From the NCBI GenBank assembly GCA_015231865.1, contig JADGAU010000007.1, positions 1-46,459 of the forward strand: a stretch of 46,459 bases of DNA, in the 5' to 3' direction. Positions within the stretch are counted from its first letter, which is position 1. Each line of letters begins with the position of its first letter. Below the pieces are notes generated by a model. It ran no database searches, was not told where the DNA came from, and saw only the letters and a list, made by a program, of their open reading frames with translations. Position numbers and translations under genes: made by a program. Positions 17,550 to 27,460 of the stretch are shown here, piece by piece. The stretch comes from Gammaproteobacteria bacterium (GTDB taxonomy: Bacteria > Pseudomonadota > Gammaproteobacteria > GRL18).

Positions 17550-18722
17550 TTAGTATTGCTTTACGTAAGGAGACGCAACAACATCCCCAATTCTAACTTC
17601 AGAAGTAGAATCCATAATCATGGCATAACTGACTTTTTCAAAAGTACTAAAGATTAAAAGATATCCTATGCGCTCATGAGGTAGTTGAACTTCATTTTTC
17701 TTGATGCTCAAAGCTCGAAGATAGCCGTTGTCTTCTTCAAAAACGACGGGTTCTTTATTAGGATCATAAGGGTCAATCATTTTTCTACCTTTACGGTAAA
17801 TATGAAAAACATCACCAACAACAACATTATCCTGTTTACCAAAATTAATAATAGCAATATCCGTTGCTGCAACATGGGTTAAGCTTGGGCTAACACCTGA
17901 TGATAGTTGAGCAAGGATAGTTCCAGTCTTAGCTGTTTGGGCTGCTTTAGGCATAAAATGGCTATTGTAGTTGTCATTATTTAGTGGTAACAAGCGTGAA
18001 CCATTAAGTACTTCAGCTCGGGCCTTATTAATTTTGAACTTTGAAACCTGTTCTTCCGTTTTTGCCAGACGTGTTATATGGCCTTCACCTAAATATACGG
18101 CTTCATAAGCTAATATTTCTTCTTTATTTGCTGGGTTTGTTATTGTTCTACCTTTACGATAAATTCCATATTGATTGACTTCAGAATCAGGTGAAACGCC
18201 TCTAACATAAACTGAGTAATCAGTTGCGGTTAATAAATGTTCTTCAGATGTATCTAAAACATAGGGTGCCATTTGAAGTGTCTCGGCTTCAACAATTCTG
18301 TTTTGGATTAGGAATGGGGCTAAGTCACCAAGAGGAATCGTAGGAATTGCTAAATCAAGCTTTTCGATTCTTTTATGAGGTGATAATTTATAGGTTGGAC
18401 GCTGGCCTGAATTATTTCTTCTTAAAACAGGTTTGCCATTTACATAAACTAAATAAATAACATCTCCCGGGTAAATCAAATGAGGGTTTTGTATTTGTGA
18501 ATTGATATCCCAAATTTCTGGCCACTGCCAGGGGTGTTGTAAAAATTCACCTGAAATATCCCAAAGTGTATCGCCTTTAACGACAGTATATTTTTGTGGA
18601 TGATTTTCTTTTAAAGTAATTTTTTCTGCATAAACAGTTTGAGTAAAAATAAAACATAACGTAAAGCATAGCAATACAAGTTTAGTGAATAAATTAAGTT
18701 GAAAACTATCAGTCTGTTTCAT
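17550..18722 (-). CDS. Secreted LysM-domain protein encoded upstream of dprA
   Basis: A signal peptide (about residues 1-32) leads into one LysM peptidoglycan-binding domain, YTVVKGDTLWDISGEFLQHPWQWPEIWDIN, with the conserved end PHLIYPGDVIYL. The remaining 290 residues are beta-rich and without a recognisable catalytic motif; the stretch DVFHIYRKGRK recurs in form as YGIYRKGRT. Proteins of this type precede dprA in many gammaproteobacteria, where def and fmt usually lie on the other side. Here that side instead holds malic enzyme. It probably binds the cell wall, but its exact role is unknown. Confidence 0.88.
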   Translation of the reverse strand: MKQTDSFQLNLFTKLVLLCFTLCFIFTQTVYAEKITLKENHPQKYTVVKGDTLWDISGEFLQHPWQWPEIWDINSQIQNPHLIYPGDVIYLVYVNGKPVLRRNNSGQRPTYKLSPHKRIEKLDLAIPTIPLGDLAPFLIQNRIVEAETLQMAPYVLDTSEEHLLTATDYSVYVRGVSPDSEVNQYGIYRKGRTITNPANKEEILAYEAVYLGEGHITRLAKTEEQVSKFKINKARAEVLNGSRLLPLNNDNYNSHFMPKAAQTAKTGTILAQLSSGVSPSLTHVAATDIAIINFGKQDNVVVGDVFHIYRKGRKMIDPYDPNKEPVVFEEDNGYLRALSIKKNEVQLPHERIGYLLIFSTFEKVSYAMIMDSTSEVRIGDVVASPYVKQY

Positions 18723-18868
18723 CTGTCATCTCTTGTTATTTGGGTATAAGTATTTTTCTATAATAATATCTTACTTGTATGTTTTCATATAACTGCATGA
18801 AAAACAAGCCATTAGTGTTTAATTTTATTGTTTTATTATAAAACAAGCTATTGCTAATCCAATTTTAA

Positions 18869-20101
18869 TCAATTTTTACGAATTGCCCCTGATTCTTTTG
18901 CTGCTTCGGCAACGGCTGTAGACACATATTCATTTAATCTTGGGTCAAATGGCGTTGGAATAATATAATTTGGACCAAAACTTAAATCATCTAATTGATA
19001 TTTATCTAAAACTTCTTGTGGCACAGGCTCTTGAGCAAGTTTAGCGAGTGCTTTTGCTGCAGCAATAAACATCGGTTTATTAATCGCTGTTGCTTTTGCA
19101 TCCAGGGCGCCACGGAAAATATAAGGAAAACCAAGCACATTGTTAACCTGGTTTGGATAATCAGAACGGCCTGTTGCAACAATTGCATCATCACGAGTTG
19201 CGTGAATAAGTTCAGGCGTAATTTCTGGATCCGGGTTAGACAAGGCAAATATAATTGGTTTAGCAGCCATTGATTGAATCATTTCAGCTGAAATAATATT
19301 GGGACCTGATACACCAATGACAACATCAGCAGCTTTCATTGCGTCTGCTAAGGTTCTATCGTTTGTTTTTGTCGCATAAGCTTGTTTGTACTTATTTAAA
19401 TCATCACGTTTATCTTGAACAACGCCCTGACGGTCGACCATATTAATTTGTTCTTTGCGCACTCCAAGTTCTAATAATAGATTCATAGAAGCAATGCCTG
19501 CCGAACCTGCGCCAATACAAACTATTTTTATTTCATCCAATTGTTTATTTTGGATTGTTAAGGCATTTATAATGGCTGCAGAAATAATAATGGCGGTTCC
19601 ATGTTGATCATCATGAAATACAGGTATATCCAGCTTTTCTTTAAGCTGTTGTTCGATTTCAAAACAAGCAGGCGCAGCAATATCTTCTAAATTGATTCCG
19701 CCAAATGTCGGAGCAATATCAACTACGGTACGAACAACGTCATCAACATTGGTTGAATTCAATTCGATATCAAAAACATCAATATTGGCAAATTTTTTAA
19801 ATAAAATCCCTTTACCTTCCATAACCGGTTTGCCTGCAATAGGACCTACATTACCTAAGCCTAATACCGCAGTGCCATTGCTGATGACTGCAACCAGATT
19901 GCCTTTAGAGGTATATTGGTAGGCCAAACTTTTATCTTCAGCAATTTCTCTTACAGGTGCGGCAACACCAGGCGTATAGGCAAGTGCCAAATCATCCTGA
20001 CTTTCACAAGATTTACTTGGCGTTACAGAAATTTTGCCAGGCTGAGGTTGTGAGTGATACTTTAATGCCAGCTCTTTAAGCGTTTTTTTATCCAGTTTCA
20101 T
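18869..20101 (-). CDS. maeB: NAD(P)-dependent malic enzyme, short form without phosphotransacetylase domain
   Basis: It oxidatively decarboxylates malate to pyruvate and CO2. Malic-enzyme blocks are clear: [87 protein letters not shown] and the Rossmann motif [10 protein letters not shown]. At about 410 residues it lacks the C-terminal phosphotransacetylase-like domain of long MaeB proteins. The ORF track starts at a TTG (20179); I choose the ATG at 20101, because [16 protein letters not shown] is the usual N terminus and the extra 26 residues look unrelated. It is divergent from the RnfB-like gene, and its product pyruvate is the substrate of the nearby NifJ. Cofactor preference cannot be read. 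Confidence 0.92.
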   Translation of the reverse strand: MKLDKKTLKELALKYHSQPQPGKISVTPSKSCESQDDLALAYTPGVAAPVREIAEDKSLAYQYTSKGNLVAVISNGTAVLGLGNVGPIAGKPVMEGKGILFKKFANIDVFDIELNSTNVDDVVRTVVDIAPTFGGINLEDIAAPACFEIEQQLKEKLDIPVFHDDQHGTAIIISAAIINALTIQNKQLDEIKIVCIGAGSAGIASMNLLLELGVRKEQINMVDRQGVVQDKRDDLNKYKQAYATKTNDRTLADAMKAADVVIGVSGPNIISAEMIQSMAAKPIIFALSNPDPEITPELIHATRDDAIVATGRSDYPNQVNNVLGFPYIFRGALDAKATAINKPMFIAAAKALAKLAQEPVPQEVLDKYQLDDLSFGPNYIIPTPFDPRLNEYVSTAVAEAAKESGAIRKN

Positions 20102-20318
20102 GATCGGTTTTGTTTGATATTTAAATAAAAATGATAGTATATACTTCTGGTATTTTAAAATACACGTTTTGTTATTCAAATACTTAGAAAATCTTTAGTT
20201 TTTTAGATTGAAGTATATTAAAAATCGACTAAGCTATAAGGGTTAGGGACAACACACCATTATCCAAATCATGTAACGATAATTTAATTAATGAATACGT
20301 CGAGTAACTGAAAAGTTG

Positions 20319-21188
20319 ATGCCAACTTTGAGTCTATATTTTTATCCAGTCCTATTTATGGCCACTTTGGGTCTATTGCTTGCTACACTTCTAATATATG
20401 CTAATCGTCGCCTGACTATTTTTGAAGATCCTCTAATTGATAAAGTTGAAAATCTATTACCAAAAGCGAATTGTGGCGCTTGTGGCACTCCCGGCTGTCG
20501 AGCCTTTGCTGAAAAACTAGTCTCCCATCAACTGCAGCCGGGAAAATGTACGGTTAATACGCCTGAAATGCATGCGCAAATTGCCTCATTATTGGGTGTT
20601 GATATCGGTGGACAAATAAAACAAGTAGCTCGTCTCAGTTGTGCCGGTGGTAATAATGTTGCACGCAGCCAGGGAATTTATCATGGTCTGGATAAGTGTC
20701 GTGCTGCACAACAATTAAGTGGTGGTGGCAAAAGTTGCCCTTGGGGATGTCTTGGCTTGGGTGATTGTGTCGATGTTTGTAATTTTAATGCTATTCATAT
20801 TAATCAATATGGCTTACCAGAGGTTAATGAAGAAGTGTGTACTGCATGTGGAGACTGTGTGAATGCCTGTCCTTTAGATCTTTTTTCATTACAACCGATA
20901 TCACATCAATTATGGGTTGCCTGCAAAAATAAAGAAAAAGGTGAAGCGGCAGAATCAGTCTGTTCTGTTGCTTGTACAGGCTGTGGTCGATGCGCACTCG
21001 ATGCACCGGAAAAATTGATCGAAATTAAAGATAATCTGGCACAGATTGACTATACTAAAAATGTACTGGCTTCCAAAGTTGCTATTCAACGCTGCCCAAC
21101 GGGTGCCATTGTCTGGATTGAAAAAGGCATTGAAAAAGGTTCACAGGCAAAGAAAATTATTCGTAAAGAAGCTTTGCCGATAAGTTGA
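20319..21188 (+). CDS. Orphan RnfB-like iron-sulfur protein
   Basis: It closely resembles RnfB, the ferredoxin-handling subunit of the Rnf complex, but no other rnf gene is nearby. Order of parts: one N-terminal membrane helix (residues 8-28), the Fes-type cluster motif NCGACGTPGCRAFAEKL, then CPWGCLGLGDCVDVC. A typical 4Fe-4S motif follows as CTACGDCVNACP, then CTGCGRCALDAPEKLI and a final Cys-Pro (RCPTG). That gives up to four clusters. The ATG at 20319 directly follows a TTG used by the ORF track. Two genes downstream lies nifJ, so it may accept electrons from PFOR-reduced ferredoxin at the membrane. It could alternatively be a spare RnfB of an rnf operon elsewhere. Confidence 0.85.
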   Translation: MPTLSLYFYPVLFMATLGLLLATLLIYANRRLTIFEDPLIDKVENLLPKANCGACGTPGCRAFAEKLVSHQLQPGKCTVNTPEMHAQIASLLGVDIGGQIKQVARLSCAGGNNVARSQGIYHGLDKCRAAQQLSGGGKSCPWGCLGLGDCVDVCNFNAIHINQYGLPEVNEEVCTACGDCVNACPLDLFSLQPISHQLWVACKNKEKGEAAESVCSVACTGCGRCALDAPEKLIEIKDNLAQIDYTKNVLASKVAIQRCPTGAIVWIEKGIEKGSQAKKIIRKEALPIS

Positions 21189-21325
21189 TTTTTAAAAATC
21201 TTGGCCTGACAATGGGAGATGCTGTTAATTTTTAGATTTTTCCGCAGTTGACCCGTTCAGCGACTAAAGAACTTATTCACTAGCAATAGCAAAAGTTTAG
21301 TTTACGATTTAATACGGTTAGCTTA

Positions 21326-21475
21326 TATACCCATGATATTTGGAAATGCAGCGAGGCTTTTTTGATTTATTGCGATTGAGCATAGACAAACTATGTGATT
21401 GAGCTATAAATCACCAAAAGTAGGGTCTACGAAGGCAAAGTAACGAAGCCTGCATTTTCAAAGATTATGAGTATA
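21326..21475. repeat. Full-length palindromic repeat element (MITE-like, 150 bp)
   Basis: Terminal arms start TATACCCATGATATTTGG on the left and, reverse-complemented, TATACTCATAATCTTTGA on the right. They match at 21 of 25 positions through a shared AAATGCA. The interior is also self-complementary: GATTTAT pairs with ATAAATC, and CATAG-ACAAA-CTATG forms the centre. It has no coding capacity. A short form lies at 7145-7181 and a possible remnant at 13928-13985. It occupies most of the 359-base gap between the RnfB-like gene and the next gene, and no other feature is seen in that gap. Confidence 0.82.
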
Positions 21476-21547
21476 GTCCCTTTTCATGGCCTTTTATAAG
21501 CTTTCATGCAATAATTATTGCCTCTGTAAATATCATCATAAAATACT

Positions 21548-22033
21548 ATGAGACTAGCTCTTACTATTTTCCCTTTATTGTTTGTAATAAGTTTGACGGC
21601 TGATTCAAATGAAAAGATTAAAAAAATTCAGGAAGAGTATTATTCACATGCAATTTCGCAACTCAATAAATTAGCTCCAATCTTTCAATACATGTGTACT
21701 GATGAAAATCATGTAGGTCATGAATACAGTGAATCAAGTGGAAAATGGGAGGTTACCCAATTTAATAACAAAAGATACATTGTATCGTTATATTATGAAA
21801 AATATGGTTCTTATTCAGCAACAGTTAACTTCTTTCGTACTAAATCACCACAATATCTATGTATTTATGATAGATCGAAAGAGACTGTAATATGTCAAAA
21901 CTCTCATGGTGAATTTAAATTCAATCGTAATAACTTAAGGTTTTTGCAAGCATACACACAGGGTTATATTAATGACGAGCAGTCAATGATAGGCACACCA
22001 TCAATTTCAATAGGAACTTGTACAGAACTATAA
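21548..22033 (+). CDS. Small secreted protein of unknown function
   Basis: I do not recognise this 161-residue protein. The first 18 residues form a probable signal peptide (MRLALTIFPLLFVISLTA), and the rest is polar with several aromatic residues. Cysteines at CTDENH, YLCIYD, VICQNS and GTCTEL could form two disulfides in the periplasm. The middle alternates charged and hydrophobic residues (RYIVSLYYEKYGSYSATVNFF), suggestive of a beta-sheet. It lies between the RnfB-like gene and nifJ on the same strand, but with 161 bases before nifJ there is no proof of cotranscription. No function is proposed. Confidence 0.65.
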   Translation: MRLALTIFPLLFVISLTADSNEKIKKIQEEYYSHAISQLNKLAPIFQYMCTDENHVGHEYSESSGKWEVTQFNNKRYIVSLYYEKYGSYSATVNFFRTKSPQYLCIYDRSKETVICQNSHGEFKFNRNNLRFLQAYTQGYINDEQSMIGTPSISIGTCTEL

Positions 22034-22194
22034 CAAGACAGTATTTTTCACATTGATATTTATCCAAACTTCAGCTCATATTGTCTTTATGTGTTTTTTG
22101 TACAGTAAACTTTCAGCTTGATCTGGGCCGTAAAATTGTTATATTGGATGCTCAACGGGATGATATCTAACAAGTATCAAGATAGAGAAAAATT

Positions 22195-25100
22195 ATGGTA
22201 GATAAATTAAATAATCAATCATTCAAATACCCAGGTATCCGTATGGCCATGGACGGAAATACAGCCGTCATCATGTGCGAACGAGAATCATCAGATGCTG
22301 CAGGAGCCTATCCAATTACACCATCAACTCAAATGGGTGAATACTGGGCAGAGGAAGCAGCAAAAGGCCACCTTAATATTTCCGGTAGACCGCTAATATT
22401 TGTTGAGCCGGAAGGTGAACATGCCGCTGCCGCCGTTACCGCCGGTATGTCTATGAGTGGGCTTAGAGCCAGTAACTTTTCTTCCGCACAAGGCATTGCC
22501 TATATGCATGAATCACTTTATGCAGCTGTCGGAAAACGCCTGCCTTATGTTCTGAATATGGGCTGTCGAGCCATGACGAAGTCATCTTTAAATGTGCACT
22601 GCGGACATGATGATTATCACTGTATTGATGATACCGGCTTTATTCAGATGATGGCTAAAAATGCTCAGGAAGCAGCAGATCTGAATCTAATTTCACGACG
22701 TGTTGCTGAATTGTCACTAACCCCAGCCATTATTGCACAGGATGGTTTTTTAACCACGCACCTTATTGAACCATTAAATGTGCCTGAACGAGCGTTAATA
22801 GAGGAGTACCTTGGACATCCAGATGACACGATTGACTGCGCGACACCATCACAAAAATTAATCTATGGTGAAACTCGCCGCCGGATACCAGAATTATGGA
22901 ATGTCGATAATCCACTGATGATTGGCCCTGTTGAAAATCAGGATTCTTATATGCAGTCCGTAGTCGCACAGCGTCCATATTTTTTTGATCACATTGTTGA
23001 ACTGGCTGAGCAGGCAATGCAGGAATATTATGAGTTAACCGGCAGGCAATATCAGCGTGTTGCTGAGTATCGCCTGGATGATGCGGAATATGTCATTTTG
23101 GGACAAGGCAGTATGATTGTTCAGGCTGAAGCCGTTTGTGATTATCTGCGTGAGACGCGAAATCTTAAAGTCGGCGTGATCAATATGACCATGTATCGCC
23201 CATTTCCAGGCGATCGAATTGGCCGATTATTATCTGGGAAGAAAGGTGTTGCGGTATTAGAAAGAACCGATCAGCCCTTAGCTGAAGATTTACCACTAAT
23301 TCGTGAAATTCGTAGTGCACTAAATAAATGTCTGGAAAATGCAATTGCAGAACATACTAACTCATCAAAGAAAAAGCCTTATCCTGAATATTCCAGTATC
23401 ACAACCGATAATTTCCCACGATTATATTCAGCTTGTTATGGATTGGGTAGTCGAGATTTACAGCCTGAAGCATTAGTTGCTGCGATAGAAAATATGCTAC
23501 CGGATGGCGCACAAAAATCTTTTTATTACTTATCTGTTGATTTTATTCATGAACAAGCCGCCAACCCGGCACAGGAAATTCATCAGCAAAATCTGTTAAA
23601 ACAATACCCTCACTTAAAGGAACTTAGCCTACATGGCAGTGAAAATCCGGACTTAAGGCCACCTGGTTCAACCACAGTCAGAATTCATTCAGTTGGTGGT
23701 TGGGGAGCAATTACCACCGGTAAAAATCTGGCCATGACCTTATTTGATTTACTGGGTTTTGATATTAAGGCTAACCCAAAATATGGATCAGAGAAAAAGG
23801 GGCAACCAACCACGTATTACTTATCGGCAGCACCAGAGCCTATACGTTTAAATTGTGAATATCATTATGTTGATGTGGTCATGTCTCCCGATCCAAATGT
23901 ATTTAGTCACTCTAATCCTTTAGCGGGCTTAAACAATGGCGGTTCATTTATAATTCAAAGTGAACTGGCAGACGAACAGTCAGTGTGGGAAAGCTTTCCT
24001 GAACATGCACGCCGTTATATTGTTGAAAAAGATATCCATGTGTTTTATATCGATGGTTTTAAAATTGCTCGTGAAGAAGCCTCTAATGCTGAACTTCAGT
24101 TTAGAATGCAGGGTAATGCTTTTCAGGGTGCTTTTTTTGCGGCATCCCCTCTGATGGAGCGTGCAAACCTAAATGAAGAAGGTTTATTTATTGCCATTGA
24201 TAGACAACTACGCCATAAGTTTGGTGCCAAAGGTGAGCGTATCGTTCAGGATAATTTACGGGTTGTGCGTCGAGGTTTTGATGAAGTCCATGAGATCCGT
24301 AATAAGTCGATTTTAAAGCAAGAATCTAAACCACAAATTAAACCACTTACTTTGCCTATTATGCTAAAAGAATTGCCAGAAGCTGGACATGGCCTTTCTG
24401 ATATCCATCGTTTCTGGGAGCAAACGGGTAGTTTTTATGCCAGTGGCCAAGGTGAAGAAAATTTAGCGGATCCTTATATGGCGTTGAGTTTAATGCCGGC
24501 AAGTTCCAGCGTTTTTCGCAATATGACCAAAATACGCTTTAATTATCCAAAGTTTGAAGCCAATAAATGTACCGCCTGTGGTAACTGTTTCTCCGTTTGT
24601 CCGGATAGTGCGATACCTGGACTGGTGACGCCAATAGACGAACTTTTTAATACCGCAGTTGTCAGTATTGAAACGTCTGGTCAGCCAACGATGCACCTGC
24701 GTCGATCCGTTCGCGATATTGAAAAGCAGTTACGATTATTAATAGATGAATATGGAGAAAAGGCTCAAGTTAGTAAGTTAATCCAGCGTGCTATTGAAAT
24801 GACTTTAGCATCGTCAATTCTAGAACCAATTGCTAAGTCACAGTTAGAGCAGGAATTAAAATTATTGTCAGATCATATCGGTGATTTTAATTTTGCGATA
24901 ACCAAACCTTATTATTTTACGCCAGAGAAAAAACAGGCAGGTACTGGCGCGCTATTTTCGGTAACGGTTAATCCTTATGGATGTAAGGGCTGTATGGAAT
25001 GTGTTCAGGTTTGTAACGATAATGCGCTAATAACGACCGAGCAAACGCCCGCGGCGGTGGATAAACTACAGCATGACTGGAAATTCTGGTTAGAACTACC

Positions 25101-27135
25101 AACCACACCAGCAGAATATATTCGTATTTCTGATCTCAATGAAAAAATTGGCGCATTGGAAACTTTATTATTGGATAAAAATAATTTTTCAGCCATGTCA
25201 GGTGGTGATGGTGCTTGTGTTGGCTGTGGTGAAAAATCTGTTATTCGATTATTTACTGCAACCGTCACTGCTTTAATGCAGCCAAGAGTGAAAGCACAAC
25301 TGGAAAAAATTAATAATTTAATAGCAGAATTAGATAAATCGATTCATTTTAAATTGGTTGAATCCATCAATTTAGAAGATGTTGAGACGATAAAATCGGT
25401 GATTGCTAAACATAGCAGTACCGATTTGAATCTAGGTGATCTGGCTCAGGAATTAAATCCAAATCATCAAAATGATCCGATAGATACACAATGGCTGCAT
25501 CGAAATGCAAAATTATTACATCAGCTTAAACGCTTAAAATGGCAGTATGAAACAGGTGAAACCAATCGTGGCAGAGCAGAAATGGGGATCATCAACTCAA
25601 CTGGCTGTTCTTCGGTATGGGGTTCAACCTACCCATTTAATCCCTATCCTTTCCCATGGGCAAATCACTTGTTTCAGGACTCGCCTTCAATGGCAATGGG
25701 AACGTTTCAGGGGCATATGCTAAAAATGGCCGAAGGTTTTAAAACCATTCGTATGGCCGAGCTTGAAATTGCCAAGAATTATGATAAGCAAAAGCATGAT
25801 GATTTTTTTGCTTATTTCAACTGGAAACATTTCAGTGATGAAGAATGGTTACTCTGCCCACCGGTGGTTTCTGTTGGCGGTGATGGTGCGATGTATGACA
25901 TTGGCTTTCAAAATCTTTCTCGTGTATTGATGTCTCAGTTTCCGATTAAGATTCTGGTACTTGATACACAGGTCTATTCTAATACCGGTGGTCAAGCCTG
26001 TACTTCCGGATTTACCGGGCAGGTTTCGGATATGGCTGGCTTTGGTAAGGTCTGGAAAGGCAAGCCTGAGATCCGCAAAGAAATTTCACTAATTGCTATG
26101 GCTCATCGTAATGCTTATGTTCTGCAAGGTTCAATTGCCAATACCACGCATTTACTGGAGGGCTTTATTGATGGTTTAAATAGCAGGCGCCCAGCATTGT
26201 TTAACTGCTATGCTGCTTGTCAGCCTGAGCATGGTATCGCGGATGATAAAACCATGATGCAAAATAAACTGGCTGTTGAATCGCGAGCTTATCCATTGTT
26301 TAGATTTAATCCCGACGATGGCGTAGGTTTTGATGAATGTTGTTCCATTGCCGGCAATCCTGCGCTTGAAGATGATTGGCAAAGCTATCCACTTAATTAT
26401 ACGGATGACTTGGGTATGGAAAAAACACTGCAATTGCCAATGACTTTTGCAGATTTTGCCATCACCGAAGGACGTTTTCGCAAGCATTTTAAACAGGCGC
26501 CTGTTGGTAGTTGGAATGATAATATGGTTCGTCTTGATAAATTTATTGCTCTGGATGAGAGCGAACGTCAGGATCGTTTCCCTTTTATCTGGACGGTGAA
26601 TAGTAAAAATGAACTAACCAGGGTGATGGTATCTGAAACTATGGTTGAAGCTTGCGAAGACAGGCTGCATTTCTGGCAAATGCTAAAATCCTTACTACCC
26701 CTGGAAAAGGTGGTTGATACAGAGCAATTAAAACAGCAGTGGCAACAGGAAATGGCTCAGAAGATTGGTCGTAATCTGATGTCTGTGATTTTCCAGGATT
26801 CTTCTGCATCTAAAAATATAGAGTTACAGCAAGAAGTAGATACAGAATTGCAGAATAACGAGCCAAGTGAAGCTTCAGAAAATGGTTATGAGCCTGTATG
26901 GATTGATACTTCGTCTTGTGATTCCTGTGAAGAGTGTATTGGTATTAACGCAAAGATATTTGCTTTTAATGATAATCGTCAGGCACAGGTGATTGATCCA
27001 AAAGCGGGCAGTTATGAGGATATTGTTAAAGCAGCAGAAAAATGTACGGTAAGCTGTATTCATCCGGGAACGCCCTGGAATATGGATGAAAAAAATGTGG
27101 ATAAGTTAATTAAGCGGGCTGAAGCTTATCAGTAG
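22195..27135 (+). CDS. nifJ: Giant pyruvate:ferredoxin (flavodoxin) oxidoreductase with C-terminal ferredoxin module
   Basis: It converts pyruvate and CoA to acetyl-CoA and CO2, reducing ferredoxin or flavodoxin. Domain order: alpha domain (AGAYPITPSTQMGEYW, VEPEGEHAAAAVTAGMSMSG); domain II (VILGQGSMIVQAEAV); gamma domain (VRIHSVGGWGAITTGKNLA); a two-cluster ferredoxin region with CTACGNCFSVCP (C792) and CKGCMECVQVC (C930); and the TPP domain with CVGCGEKS (C1008), NSTGCSSVWG and VGGDGAMYDIGFQN. Typical NifJ is about 1170-1200 residues; this one is 1646. The extra length comes from a longer linker between the two cluster motifs, an insert of roughly 100 residues between CVGCGEKS and NSTGC, and a C-terminal single-cluster ferredoxin-like module (CDSCEECIGINAKIF with CTVSC). 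Function is firm; in vivo direction is not. Confidence 0.96.
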   Translation: MVDKLNNQSFKYPGIRMAMDGNTAVIMCERESSDAAGAYPITPSTQMGEYWAEEAAKGHLNISGRPLIFVEPEGEHAAAAVTAGMSMSGLRASNFSSAQGIAYMHESLYAAVGKRLPYVLNMGCRAMTKSSLNVHCGHDDYHCIDDTGFIQMMAKNAQEAADLNLISRRVAELSLTPAIIAQDGFLTTHLIEPLNVPERALIEEYLGHPDDTIDCATPSQKLIYGETRRRIPELWNVDNPLMIGPVENQDSYMQSVVAQRPYFFDHIVELAEQAMQEYYELTGRQYQRVAEYRLDDAEYVILGQGSMIVQAEAVCDYLRETRNLKVGVINMTMYRPFPGDRIGRLLSGKKGVAVLERTDQPLAEDLPLIREIRSALNKCLENAIAEHTNSSKKKPYPEYSSITTDNFPRLYSACYGLGSRDLQPEALVAAIENMLPDGAQKSFYYLSVDFIHEQAANPAQEIHQQNLLKQYPHLKELSLHGSENPDLRPPGSTTVRIHSVGGWGAITTGKNLAMTLFDLLGFDIKANPKYGSEKKGQPTTYYLSAAPEPIRLNCEYHYVDVVMSPDPNVFSHSNPLAGLNNGGSFIIQSELADEQSVWESFPEHARRYIVEKDIHVFYIDGFKIAREEASNAELQFRMQGNAFQGAFFAASPLMERANLNEEGLFIAIDRQLRHKFGAKGERIVQDNLRVVRRGFDEVHEIRNKSILKQESKPQIKPLTLPIMLKELPEAGHGLSDIHRFWEQTGSFYASGQGEENLADPYMALSLMPASSSVFRNMTKIRFNYPKFEANKCTACGNCFSVCPDSAIPGLVTPIDELFNTAVVSIETSGQPTMHLRRSVRDIEKQLRLLIDEYGEKAQVSKLIQRAIEMTLASSILEPIAKSQLEQELKLLSDHIGDFNFAITKPYYFTPEKKQAGTGALFSVTVNPYGCKGCMECVQVCNDNALITTEQTPAAVDKLQHDWKFWLELPTTPAEYIRISDLNEKIGALETLLLDKNNFSAMSGGDGACVGCGEKSVIRLFTATVTALMQPRVKAQLEKINNLIAELDKSIHFKLVESINLEDVETIKSVIAKHSSTDLNLGDLAQELNPNHQNDPIDTQWLHRNAKLLHQLKRLKWQYETGETNRGRAEMGIINSTGCSSVWGSTYPFNPYPFPWANHLFQDSPSMAMGTFQGHMLKMAEGFKTIRMAELEIAKNYDKQKHDDFFAYFNWKHFSDEEWLLCPPVVSVGGDGAMYDIGFQNLSRVLMSQFPIKILVLDTQVYSNTGGQACTSGFTGQVSDMAGFGKVWKGKPEIRKEISLIAMAHRNAYVLQGSIANTTHLLEGFIDGLNSRRPALFNCYAACQPEHGIADDKTMMQNKLAVESRAYPLFRFNPDDGVGFDECCSIAGNPALEDDWQSYPLNYTDDLGMEKTLQLPMTFADFAITEGRFRKHFKQAPVGSWNDNMVRLDKFIALDESERQDRFPFIWTVNSKNELTRVMVSETMVEACEDRLHFWQMLKSLLPLEKVVDTEQLKQQWQQEMAQKIGRNLMSVIFQDSSASKNIELQQEVDTELQNNEPSEASENGYEPVWIDTSSCDSCEECIGINAKIFAFNDNRQAQVIDPKAGSYEDIVKAAEKCTVSCIHPGTPWNMDEKNVDKLIKRAEAYQ

Positions 27136-27460
27136 TCGACCTTAAGAACTATAAATATAAAGAAAGTATATAAGGGCTTTGCTCCATATAAACTTGTCAA
27201 CTTTTAGCGTTAATCATCGAGGGGGCAACTCATCTTCATTCACCATGAAAGTCCTTTTTAGTCAAAGATAGAGTCTCTATTTCTTTGTTACTGACAGTAG
27301 GCTTTGTTATTTAATCAAGCAAACCTTAAAAACATTAAGAATATAATAAATTATATATGTATAATACCAAGCTTTTATGTGCAAGGGACCGCTCTTTGAC
27401 ATTAGAAGTTATTTTTACGTTACCAATTAGAAGTATTTAGAGAAAATTTAAGGTTAATTT
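27136..27460. other. Intergenic gap after nifJ with one imperfect palindrome
   Basis: No coding frame or RNA gene is seen in these 325 bases. The one structure is an imperfect inverted repeat at 27261-27295 (CAAAGATAGAG facing CTCTATTTCTTTG, flanked by GTCA and TGAC), which may serve as a terminator or processing hairpin after nifJ. The remainder is AT-rich and presumably holds the promoter of the next gene. Confidence 0.4.

Noticed and set aside
18869-20179. Longer malic enzyme starting at TTG 20179
   Set aside because: The 26 additional residues do not resemble the family, while [16 protein letters not shown] at 20101 is the standard N terminus.
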